A program made the translations under genes and the position numbers. Under the pieces are notes generated by a model that saw only the letters and a list, made by a program, of their open reading frames with translations, did no database searches and had not been told where the DNA came from. A DNA stretch of 64,000 bases from Salinibacterium sp. NK8237. Lineage in GTDB: Bacteria; Actinomycetota; Actinomycetes; Actinomycetales; Microbacteriaceae. This document shows positions 9,093 through 16,260 of this stretch, one piece after another (position 1 is the first letter of the stretch; each line of letters opens with the position of its first letter). The stretch is taken from NCBI RefSeq assembly GCF_015864955.1, contig NZ_JADYWE010000001.1, positions 1,426,001 to 1,490,000 of the forward strand, given 5' to 3'.

Positions 9093-9893
9093 GTGAACCG
9101 AATCTCCGTCGCTCGACACGAGACGACAATTCTCGTCGCCAAGGGCGTCGCTGGGATCGTGATCGCGGTTACTATTTGGGAACTTTTACGAACCCTCAAC
9201 GTCATCCCCGCATCGATCGTGCCTCCAACGCTGGACGTCGTCAGTACCGCGGTGCGCGAGTTCGCGGCGGGCGACCTTACTGCGGCTTTCATCGAGACGC
9301 TCTCTGCATGGTCGGCCGGGTTGTTGGTCACCATCCTGATAGCTGTTCCTTTGGGCGTCATCGTCGGACTTTCGCGGTGGGCGGACGCAGCGACCTCGAT
9401 TTCCTTCGACCTCATCCGCCCCATCCCTGCTGTCGCGCTCGTGCCCGTTGCGGTCGTGTTGCTTGGCTTAGGTCAAGAAATGCAGGTCGCGCTCGTGGTA
9501 CTTGCCGCCGTATGGCCGCTGCTTTACAACACGCGCTATGGAGTGCGCAATGTAGACAGAACCCACCTCGATGCAGCACGCGTATCTGGCGTCAATGGAT
9601 GGCCGCTCATCGCGAGAGTCGTGTTGCCGAGTGCGCTACCTTCCATGTTCACGGGGCTTCGGCTCTCGGCTGGAATTGCGCTAATAGTGACGGTCGTGAC
9701 CGAACTCGTGGCGTCCGGGACAGGTCTGGGAAGGTACATCAGCATTAGTCAGCAGGCAGGCCTCAACTCGGAAGCCATGGCGGGAGTCCTCGTAGCCGCG
9801 CTATTGGGGCTGACCATCAGCGGCCTCGTCGGCCTCATTGAGAAACGCGCCCTCCGTTGGCATCACGGACTATCGAAAGCAGCCTCGGAATGA
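9093..9893 (+). CDS. ABC transporter permease (SsuC/TauC-like), first of two
   Basis: Integral membrane subunit with six TM segments and a BPD_transp_1 coupling loop (DAARVSGVNGWPLIARVVLPSALP). A GTG at 9093 preceded by GAGGGG is chosen over the longer frame. The result is 266 residues, normal for SsuC/TauC. Conserved SsuC landmarks are SFDLIRPIPAVALVPVAV and TELVASGTGLGRYI. It overlaps the second permease by 4 bp. Confidence 0.9.
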   Translation: MNRISVARHETTILVAKGVAGIVIAVTIWELLRTLNVIPASIVPPTLDVVSTAVREFAAGDLTAAFIETLSAWSAGLLVTILIAVPLGVIVGLSRWADAATSISFDLIRPIPAVALVPVAVVLLGLGQEMQVALVVLAAVWPLLYNTRYGVRNVDRTHLDAARVSGVNGWPLIARVVLPSALPSMFTGLRLSAGIALIVTVVTELVASGTGLGRYISISQQAGLNSEAMAGVLVAALLGLTISGLVGLIEKRALRWHHGLSKAASE

Positions 9894-10687
9894 CCAAACG
9901 CAGTAACTCCCCGTTGGACCGACCTGGTGTGCGAATTGGAGTGGGACTTCTCGCGGTCGCAGTTCTCCTGCTTGCCTGGGAAATAATAGGGTCCTCCAAC
10001 GCGATTCCGTTTCTTGTTCCCTTTTCTGCAGCGGTCAGCTCCGCGTTTTCTCTCGTGACCGGACCAGAGCTGCTCGAGGATGTACTGCCCTCGGCAGCTC
10101 GAGCGGCATCCGGCTTCGCTATCGGTTCAGCACTTGGTGTACTCGTCGGGATTCCGCTCGGCCGCGTCAAAGGCCTCGACCCCTGGTTTCGCCCCAGCCT
10201 CGAGTTCCTCAGGAACACTCCGCTGCCGGCACTTCTCCCCATTGCCTTTGTGGCTTTTGGAGCGACCGACGAGACTCGAATTGGGCTCATCGCCATCGGT
10301 GCGTTGTGGCCAGTGCTGCTCAATGCGATCGATGGCGCTCGAGCCGTTGACGGCCGCTTGCTCGACGCAGCACGAGTAGTCGGCGTGCCGCAATGGAGGA
10401 TACTAATCCGCGTCGTCCTACCCGCCGCGGCCCCGCAAATTTTCGCCGGGTTGCGCATTGCTCTGGGAATTGCACTGGTCATGATGGTCGTTAGCGAGTT
10501 GATCTCCTCAACCAGCGGACTCGGCTACTTGGTGCTCCAGGCTCAACGATCCTTTGCTCTGCCGCAAATGTACGCCGGTGTACTTCTTCTCGGAGTCATC
10601 GGTGGAATTTTCACCCTAATTTTCGCCGTAATAGAGCGGCGTGCACTTCGCTGGTACGCCGGCCAGAAAGGACTGAACGATGCTTGA
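9890..10687 (+). CDS. ABC transporter permease (SsuC/TauC-like), second of two
   Basis: Paralogous to the preceding permease (LEFLRNTPLPALLPIAFVAFG; DAARVVGVPQWRILIRVVLPAAAP). The ATG at 9890 overlaps the previous stop (ATGA) and is preferred over a TTG further upstream in the same frame; 265 residues. Most SsuABC/TauABC systems use one permease gene as a homodimer. Two distinct adjacent permeases suggest a heterodimeric channel, as in some riboflavin or thiamine-precursor importers. Confidence 0.9.
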   Translation: MTKRSNSPLDRPGVRIGVGLLAVAVLLLAWEIIGSSNAIPFLVPFSAAVSSAFSLVTGPELLEDVLPSAARAASGFAIGSALGVLVGIPLGRVKGLDPWFRPSLEFLRNTPLPALLPIAFVAFGATDETRIGLIAIGALWPVLLNAIDGARAVDGRLLDAARVVGVPQWRILIRVVLPAAAPQIFAGLRIALGIALVMMVVSELISSTSGLGYLVLQAQRSFALPQMYAGVLLLGVIGGIFTLIFAVIERRALRWYAGQKGLNDA

Positions 10688-11456
10688 AACCAAGCCTGCA
10701 CTTCTTGAGGTTCGCCACATCACCAAGACCTACCGCACTCGCACTGGCGACACCCTTGCCATCGGCGATGTGAATTTCGAAGCGCATGAAGGTGAGTTTG
10801 TGGTGATCGTAGGCCCGTCGGGCTGCGGCAAAACCACTTTGCTCCGATGCCTGACTGGACTCGACACGCCCACCGGCGGCGAGGTGCGATTCGACGGCAG
10901 CCCTGTTGATCGACCGAGAGAAGGCGTGGGCGTTGTATTTCAGGAATATACACGCAGCCTATTCCCCTGGCTTTCGGTAGCGGCGAACGTGGGCTTTGGT
11001 CTCTCGGGGATGCCACGAAAGGAACGGGAGGAGCGCGTTGCAGATGCCCTGCGCCACGTAGGACTCGTCGAGTTTGCCGACAGCTACTCGTGGCAGTTGT
11101 CCGGAGGGATGCAACAACGAGTTGCTATTGCTCGCGCAATCGCTTCACGGCCGAAGTTCCTCCTCATGGACGAGCCGTTCGCTTCTGTTGATGCCCAAAC
11201 TCGCGGACAACTTGAGTCACTCGTGCTGGACCTCTGGAAGGAATTCAAGTGGACAGTCGTCTTGGTGACGCACGACATCGACGAAGCGATCTTTTTGGCA
11301 GATCGGGTACTGGTGCTTTCCACGCGGCCGAGTCACATCGTCGAGGAAATCCAGATCGACTTAGAGCGACCCCGCACCCATTTAGGAACGAAGAGTCAGC
11401 CCGAGTTTCATTCTCACCGCAAACGTGTCAACGAATTGATAGGCGTCATGCACTAA
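10680..11456 (+). CDS. ABC transporter ATP-binding protein (SsuB/TauB-like)
   Basis: ATPase of the importer, 258 residues. Walker A is GPSGCGKTT, the Q-loop is VVFQEYTRSLFPW, the signature is LSGGMQQRVAIARA, Walker B is LLMDEPFASVDA, and the H-loop is LVTHDIDEAIFLADRV; this is the NrtD/SsuB/TauB pattern. The ATG overlaps the second permease by 8 bp. No terminator is obvious after it. Confidence 0.92.
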   Translation: MLETKPALLEVRHITKTYRTRTGDTLAIGDVNFEAHEGEFVVIVGPSGCGKTTLLRCLTGLDTPTGGEVRFDGSPVDRPREGVGVVFQEYTRSLFPWLSVAANVGFGLSGMPRKEREERVADALRHVGLVEFADSYSWQLSGGMQQRVAIARAIASRPKFLLMDEPFASVDAQTRGQLESLVLDLWKEFKWTVVLVTHDIDEAIFLADRVLVLSTRPSHIVEEIQIDLERPRTHLGTKSQPEFHSHRKRVNELIGVMH

Positions 11457-11477
11457 GAATGCCCCCTTCTCCGCTTT

Positions 11478-11487
11478 CTCTATAGAG
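11478..11487. promoter_or_regulatory. TCTATAGA-family operator candidate, site C (perfect palindrome)
   Basis: CTCTATAGAG is a perfect 10-bp palindrome 21 bp after the ATPase stop and in the leader region of the FAH-VOC operon. It is the best match to the recurrent word. Confidence 0.5.
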
Positions 11488-11603
11488 CTATCAACGGCCA
11501 GCGGCCAATGCGCCGCCATCTGCTTTTAGACGCGCGCCAAAATCGGCCAGAAACCGGACTATTTACTCTTCGATCATTAAATGTTTGATCCCTTGCCAAT
11601 TTT

Positions 11604-11613
11604 CTCTATAGAC
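11604..11613. promoter_or_regulatory. TCTATAGA-family operator candidate, site D
   Basis: CTCTATAGAC lies 48 bp before the first gene of the FAH-VOC operon, 126 bp downstream of site C. The position suits an operator overlapping the transcription start. Confidence 0.5.
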
Positions 11614-11660
11614 TGAGACGGTCGGTGAGGACACCCACCACCGCAAAGTGAAAGGGAACC

Positions 11661-12611
11661 ATGTCTACATCCAGCACGCTGGAACCGGCGTCACCGCACG
11701 CTGAACCAATCGCTTACCGCTTAGCGGCCGGCGTCATCAATGGCGCGCACCGCGTCGTAATTGTCGTAGGCGCCTCCGCCTACGTGCTCAACGATTTTGT
11801 CGACGAAGAAGAAGTACCCGCCGCGCTCCCCACTATCCTCGCCGAGTGGCAGCGGTGGCGACCGATCGCAGCTGCTGCCGCCCAGAGAGTTATGGCTTCC
11901 CCCAAGGCACCTGCCGAAGTCGAGCGCTGGCTGGCACCGGTTCAACCGGACAAGCTTCTCTGCATTGGCACGAACTACCACGACCACCTTCGCGAGATGG
12001 GCACCCCTAATGTGCCCACTGTTCCCTATTCATTCCTGAAACCCGCCGCCACCGGCATCGTTGCCACGAACTCGAAGGTTTCGCTCCCTGCTCGCAGCAC
12101 TATGGTCGACTGGGAAGCGGAGCTGGCCGTTGTCATCGGGCACACGCCAGAACCAAACGATCCCGACATCATGGCCAGCATCTCCGGATACATCGTGCTC
12201 AACGATCTCTCAGCGCGCGACTGGATCATCGGAAAGCCTGAGGTCGGCATCGACTGGGTCATGATGAAGGGCTACGACGGGTTCTCACCGATCGGTCCGT
12301 ACTTCACCCCTAGCGAGTTCGTCGCAAATCCACAGGACCTCTGGATCAAGTGCTGGGTGAATGGTGAGCTAAAGCAAGACTCGAACACTTCAGAAATGGT
12401 ATTCGGAGTCGAAACGATTCTCCGACATGCCTCAGGAATAATGACCCTCAACTCTGGTGATGTCATTGCCACAGGCACCCCAGCGGGGGTGGGCTTCGGT
12501 GCTCGCCCTCAACAATTTCTCAAACACGGTGACACTGTCTCCGTCGAAATTCAAGGGCTCGGCCGACTCGAGACCCACATGGTTGACCTACAAGAAGGAG
12601 CAAACCGATGA
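11661..12611 (+). CDS. Fumarylacetoacetate hydrolase (FAH) family protein, first copy
   Basis: A 316-residue FAH-superfamily enzyme. Members hydrolyse, decarboxylate, hydrate or isomerise ring-cleavage products such as acylpyruvates or hydroxymuconate derivatives. The substrate-loop motif LLCIGTNYHDHLREMG, metal ligands in VDWEAELAVVIG and VLNDLSARDW, and the closing GDVIATGTPAGVGFG are all present, so it is likely active with a divalent metal. The N-terminal 85 residues form the usual small lead domain. An AAAGGGAA ribosome-binding site precedes the ATG. It is the first gene of a four-gene coupled operon and overlaps the next gene by 4 bp. Confidence 0.9.
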   Translation: MSTSSTLEPASPHAEPIAYRLAAGVINGAHRVVIVVGASAYVLNDFVDEEEVPAALPTILAEWQRWRPIAAAAAQRVMASPKAPAEVERWLAPVQPDKLLCIGTNYHDHLREMGTPNVPTVPYSFLKPAATGIVATNSKVSLPARSTMVDWEAELAVVIGHTPEPNDPDIMASISGYIVLNDLSARDWIIGKPEVGIDWVMMKGYDGFSPIGPYFTPSEFVANPQDLWIKCWVNGELKQDSNTSEMVFGVETILRHASGIMTLNSGDVIATGTPAGVGFGARPQQFLKHGDTVSVEIQGLGRLETHMVDLQEGANR

Positions 12612-13501
12612 CAAGCCCACTGAGTCGCCTCTCTCACGTCGCACTCCGCACGCCCGACGTCGAACGTATGCGCAGTTACTACACTGACGTGATCGGCCTC
12701 TCCTCCTACGACGATGCTGATGGCACTGTCTATCTCGCCAGCGGCGGGCTTGGCCCGGCGCTCGAACTCAAGCCGGCGGCGGAGGCGGGCGTAGACCATG
12801 TGGCTTTCGACCTGACCGAGTCTCGCGAGGAAGAGCTTCTTACTCGCCTCGCACATCAACACATCGATGTCGCGACAAAGACAGATGCTGAGCCCGGCAT
12901 CCTTCGAGTGCACGACATTGTGGATGTTGAGGGAAACAAGATCCAGCTCGCCATCTTGGACAGCACTCGTGAGGCCGCTGAACTTTCACAAGTAGGAATC
13001 GCACCGCAGAAGATTGGTCACGTCGCGACCCGTACGGTCAGCGCGGAGAACGTCGTAGGTTTTTACGAATCAGCGCTCGACTTTCGTTGGTCCGACTGGA
13101 TGGGCGATTTTTTCGCGTTCATGCGCTGCAACGCCGATCACCACACCGTGAATTTTGTGAATGCTTCGAGCCCTGGCCAGATGCATCACTTCGCTTTCGA
13201 GCTCAAAGATGCCAGTGAGGTGGTTGCGGCGTGTGATGCTCTCGCAGTACGCGATATCCCCATGATCTGGGGGCCAGGACGCCACGGTATTGGCCACAAT
13301 CTGTTCACCTACCATTCTGACCCGGACGGCAACGTTGTCGAGCTATTCACTGACCTCGATCGCATCGTCTCCGAGGATCTCGGCTATTTCGAACCTCGGC
13401 CGTGGCATCAGGATCGACCTCAGTATCCGAAACGCTGGACCCCCGGTTCTGGCGCCGCAAATATGTGGGGTTACGCGGGACCGGAAGGATTCCTCTCGTG
13501 A
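12608..13501 (+). CDS. Extradiol-dioxygenase-like VOC protein, first copy
   Basis: A two-domain vicinal-oxygen-chelate protein of 297 residues, the size of type I extradiol dioxygenases (BphC/catechol 2,3-dioxygenase). In the second domain the iron ligands can be read as His in KIGHVATRTV, His in MHHFAFEL and Glu in GNVVELF. The second-sphere catalytic residues are also present: His in DHHTVNF, His in GRHGIGHN and Tyr nine residues later in LFTYHSDPDGN. The spacing (15, 9 and 10 residues) agrees with BphC. It is therefore predicted to cleave a catechol-like ring with O2. Its ATG overlaps the FAH stop. Confidence 0.85.
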   Translation: MTSPLSRLSHVALRTPDVERMRSYYTDVIGLSSYDDADGTVYLASGGLGPALELKPAAEAGVDHVAFDLTESREEELLTRLAHQHIDVATKTDAEPGILRVHDIVDVEGNKIQLAILDSTREAAELSQVGIAPQKIGHVATRTVSAENVVGFYESALDFRWSDWMGDFFAFMRCNADHHTVNFVNASSPGQMHHFAFELKDASEVVAACDALAVRDIPMIWGPGRHGIGHNLFTYHSDPDGNVVELFTDLDRIVSEDLGYFEPRPWHQDRPQYPKRWTPGSGAANMWGYAGPEGFLS

Positions 13502-14355
13502 GTGCTTCACCATCACTGAACCGCACGCTGCTATCGCACGTGGCACTCACCACGCCCGATGTTGAGGGCATGGCCGCGTTCTACAACAGGCACATGGGCC
13601 TCCAGCAGGTCGTCGACCTTGGCTCCCCCCATCATGCGTTTCTCGGCTACGGGCAGGGACATCACGCCCTCGAGCTCATCGAGGGCCCTGTAGGGCTTCA
13701 CCACATTGCATTTGAGGTCGGCGACGAGGGCGGACATGAAGCACTCGCCGACCGCCAAAGGGCACGAGGCATCAACGTTCGCGAGCTCGGCGATGAAGCG
13801 GGAACACTCGAAGTTGCCGACCCCGACGGGAACTTGGTGCGACTCCACGGGCCGATCTCCCGCTCAGGCGAACACACAGCCGATCCTGGCCGTCGCCCGC
13901 TGCGTATTCAACACGCAACGTTCTCTACGCACAACATGGAACCGATGGTCGAGTTCTACGTCGGCCTCGGGTTCCGCGTGAGTGACCGGATGGGTGAGGT
14001 GTTCACTTGGTTGCGCTCCACCGTCGATCACCACTCGATCGCAATAGTCAAGGGACCGACGAGCAGCGGGCTCGATCACTACTCGTGGGATCTCGCGGAG
14101 TGGGAGGACTTCAAGTCGTGGTCGGATCGACTTACCGACAACGGCGTCCAGATCCAATGGGGGCCTGGTCGCCATGGGCCCGGCGGAAACCTCTTCCTAT
14201 TCTTTGATGATCCCGATGGGAATCACATCGAGCTTTCGGCTGAGATGGAGCGCTTCTTTGACGACCGCGCGGACTACCAGCCCCGTGTATGGGAACCGGG
14301 AGCAACAACCGTCAACCTCTGGGGCGGGCAAGTCCCGAGTTGGCGGGCGGTCTGA
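13498..14355 (+). CDS. Extradiol-dioxygenase-like VOC protein, second copy
   Basis: Paralogue of the preceding gene, 285 residues from GTG 13498, which overlaps the previous stop (GTGA) and is preferred over an in-frame upstream start inside the neighbour. It keeps the putative iron ligands (His in RIQHATFS, His in GLDHYSWDL, Glu in GNHIELSAE), the His in DHHSIAI and the GRHGPGGN motif. The position of the conserved catalytic Tyr is Phe (LFLFFDDPDGN). It may be a second dioxygenase with altered chemistry, an isomerase-type VOC enzyme, or a partner subunit. Confidence 0.83.
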   Translation: MSASPSLNRTLLSHVALTTPDVEGMAAFYNRHMGLQQVVDLGSPHHAFLGYGQGHHALELIEGPVGLHHIAFEVGDEGGHEALADRQRARGINVRELGDEAGTLEVADPDGNLVRLHGPISRSGEHTADPGRRPLRIQHATFSTHNMEPMVEFYVGLGFRVSDRMGEVFTWLRSTVDHHSIAIVKGPTSSGLDHYSWDLAEWEDFKSWSDRLTDNGVQIQWGPGRHGPGGNLFLFFDDPDGNHIELSAEMERFFDDRADYQPRVWEPGATTVNLWGGQVPSWRAV

Positions 14356-14357
14356 TT

Positions 14358-15191
14358 ATGAGATTCGCTTCCGCAGTAATAGAAGGTGTCCCCACGGCGG
14401 TTCTTGTCGAAGGAGACAACGCTGTTCCGCTCCGAGGGATCTCTGAACTTGGGGCACACACCCCGTCAGCAGTCCTGATGGATCCCCCTTTGGACCGCGC
14501 GCGAACGGTCGCTTTGAGCGCAGTAACGTTGCGGGCAAGCGTTCCCAGCCCCGGCAAGATAATTTGCGTCGGGCTTAACTACCGGAGTCACATCAACGAG
14601 ACGGGCCGAGAGACCCCGCAATATCCGGTGCTCTTTACAAAATTCGCCGAGTCGCTTATCGGGCCATCGGATGACATCGTGCTACCCGCCGAGTCGCATC
14701 AGGTCGACTGGGAAGGTGAACTCGCGGTGATCATGGGTCGAGCTGGCAGGCGGATTCCTGAGGATTCTGCGCTGGACTTCGTTGGCGGGTACGCCGTCGC
14801 CAACGACATCACCATGCGCGATTACCAATACAAGACCCATCAGTGGCTGCAGGGGAAAACTTGGGAGCGTTCAACACCGCTCGGGCCCTACCTCACGAGC
14901 GCGGATGAAGTTGGGGATCCCTCCGATTTAGAGTTGTCGTTGAGCATCGATGGAGAAATGATGCAGTCGGGGAATACAAGTCAACTTCTATTCGACATCC
15001 CGCGATTGATTTCGGTCATTTCGGAGTTTGTCACCTTGTCGGTGGGAGACGTAATCATGACAGGAACTCCCGAAGGGGTTGGGTTTCGACGTGAACCGAA
15101 ACGATTCCTTCGTGATGGCGAGACCGTCCGAGTTGAGATTTCCCGCGTCGGTGCGATCGAGAACCGCGTTGTCGGCGGGGAACCCCGATAG
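14358..15191 (+). CDS. Fumarylacetoacetate hydrolase (FAH) family protein, second copy
   Basis: A 277-residue FAH-family enzyme starting at ATG 14358, two bases after the VOC stop. It carries IICVGLNYRSHINETG, VDWEGELAVIMG (Glu pair), AVANDITMRDYQ and GDVIMTGTPEGVGF, the complete FAH core. It is shorter at the N-terminus than the first FAH gene, resembling acylpyruvate hydrolases or HpaG-like isomerases. With the two ring-cleaving-type enzymes it would process an open-chain dienoic intermediate. Its stop directly abuts the stop of the convergent GntR gene. Confidence 0.88.
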   Translation: MRFASAVIEGVPTAVLVEGDNAVPLRGISELGAHTPSAVLMDPPLDRARTVALSAVTLRASVPSPGKIICVGLNYRSHINETGRETPQYPVLFTKFAESLIGPSDDIVLPAESHQVDWEGELAVIMGRAGRRIPEDSALDFVGGYAVANDITMRDYQYKTHQWLQGKTWERSTPLGPYLTSADEVGDPSDLELSLSIDGEMMQSGNTSQLLFDIPRLISVISEFVTLSVGDVIMTGTPEGVGFRREPKRFLRDGETVRVEISRVGAIENRVVGGEPR

Positions 15192-15932
15192 CTACTTCGA
15201 CTCCGCTGCTTTTTGCACCATGAGGAGCGCTTCACGAACCGCAATCGGGTTTTCTTCGGGGGCGACCTTAGCTAGAACCGTCAGCGCAGACCGGGCGAGG
15301 TGTCGTGCCAGCAAAATCGATGCCTCGGCTGGCTGCCCTGCTTCGCACGCGGCCAGAATGGACTGGTGTTCTTCGTTACCTATCTCCCACGTTCGTGCCG
15401 GGGAGCCGAAAAGGCTCGAGCGGCGGTAGCGCTCGGTGTGATCTGAAACAGACTCGATGATTCGGGACATCTGCTCATCGCAGCCGCTCGTGATCCTTCG
15501 GTGAAAGTCCGCGTGAATCGGTTCCCATGCCGAGAGGTCCTGGGCCTCTGCTGCGTCGGCCATACCCTTAACCGCAGCCCGCAGAGCCTCTATCTCGGTC
15601 GGGCCGAGCGTGGGAACCGTCAATCGAATAGCAAGTGCCTCCATCACGATGCGGCTCGCGTACACGGAGTCGATATCGCGTGGATTGAGCGGAGTCACTC
15701 TCGAGCGGCGGTTGTGCTCGGCGACCAAGAGCCCCTCGGCCTGAAGCAAGCGCATCGCCTCACGCAGTGGCGTGGTGCTCACCGCTAGTTGCTTCGCTAG
15801 CTGCACTTGGGAGAGGATCGCCCCCGGCGGAATTTCACCGTTAAGGAGCAGCGCACGCAGCCTCGTGTACACATCTTCAGTGTTGCTGATGGTCCTCGCC
15901 GGCTGAGTGGAACCTCCGTCTATATCATTCAC
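15192..15932 (-). CDS. GntR family transcriptional regulator, FCD (FadR) subfamily
   Basis: A 246-residue regulator. The N-terminal winged helix reads VYTRLRALLLNGEIPPGAILSQ, then QLAVSTTPLREAMRLLQAEGLL. The C-terminal all-helical FCD domain has the usual metal/effector ligands (Asp/His in ADFHRRI, His in EEHQSILAA, His in LARHLARS), suggesting a carboxylate effector. It sits between the catabolic operon and the divergent dehydrogenase. A TCTACAGA palindrome lies 8 bp before its start. It is the obvious candidate local repressor of the cluster. Confidence 0.9.
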   Translation of the reverse strand: MNDIDGGSTQPARTISNTEDVYTRLRALLLNGEIPPGAILSQVQLAKQLAVSTTPLREAMRLLQAEGLLVAEHNRRSRVTPLNPRDIDSVYASRIVMEALAIRLTVPTLGPTEIEALRAAVKGMADAAEAQDLSAWEPIHADFHRRITSGCDEQMSRIIESVSDHTERYRRSSLFGSPARTWEIGNEEHQSILAACEAGQPAEASILLARHLARSALTVLAKVAPEENPIAVREALLMVQKAAESK

Positions 15933-15939
15933 GCCTAAA

Positions 15940-15949
15940 CTCTACAGAG
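15940..15949. promoter_or_regulatory. TCTATAGA-family operator candidate, site E
   Basis: CTCTACAGAG, a palindrome with one central T/C change, lies 8 bp upstream of the gntR start codon. The position suits autoregulation. Confidence 0.5.
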
Positions 15950-16015
15950 CGAGAGCTGTCTATGAAAGCTTCGTGCCGAAATTGTGGGAAACCTCTTGCT
16001 CTACCACTCAGGCAA

Positions 16016-16025
16016 GTCTATAGTC
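16016..16025. promoter_or_regulatory. TCTATAGA-family operator candidate, site F
   Basis: GTCTATAGTC keeps the central CTATAG in the gntR/dehydrogenase spacer. Confidence 0.4.
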
Positions 16026-16124
16026 TTGCTCCACAGTAGAGCCCAGTACAGCAGGCTTCCGCCGTGCTGATCCCGTGCCGTTCCGGGATCTCAAAGACTG
16101 GCGGCGCAACAACACAATCTGTTA

Positions 16125-16136
16125 CTCTATATAGAG
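16125..16136. promoter_or_regulatory. TCTATAGA-family operator candidate, site G
   Basis: CTCTATATAGAG is a perfect 12-bp palindrome, 125 bp before the dehydrogenase start. It is the recurrent word with one extra TA step in the middle. Confidence 0.5.
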
Positions 16137-16188
16137 ATTTCGACCTAACGCCATCTGCAGGCTTGATTTTAGGCCTCTTTTGCCATAA

Positions 16189-16198
16189 CTCGATAGAG
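16189..16198. promoter_or_regulatory. TCTATAGA-family operator candidate, site H
   Basis: CTCGATAGAG lies 62 bp before the dehydrogenase ATG and 64 bp (about six helical turns) after site G. Confidence 0.45.
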
Positions 16199-16260
16199 AT
16201 TTGGCCTAGCGCATTATCTGACGACGACACATTGGGGTGTCAGAGGGAGACAAGAACGAA

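Larger units (their letters stand above)
15933..16260. other. Divergent control region between gntR and the MDR dehydrogenase
   Basis: This 328-bp spacer has no convincing gene. It holds four copies of the TCTATAGA-like word (sites E-H) and AT-rich patches suited to promoters in both directions. Confidence 0.6.

Noticed and set aside
12608..14355. VOC genes as simple glyoxalase or bleomycin-resistance proteins
   Set aside because: Both are two-domain proteins of extradiol-dioxygenase length with the His/His/Glu and GRH signatures at BphC-like spacing; single-domain resistance proteins are about 130 residues.
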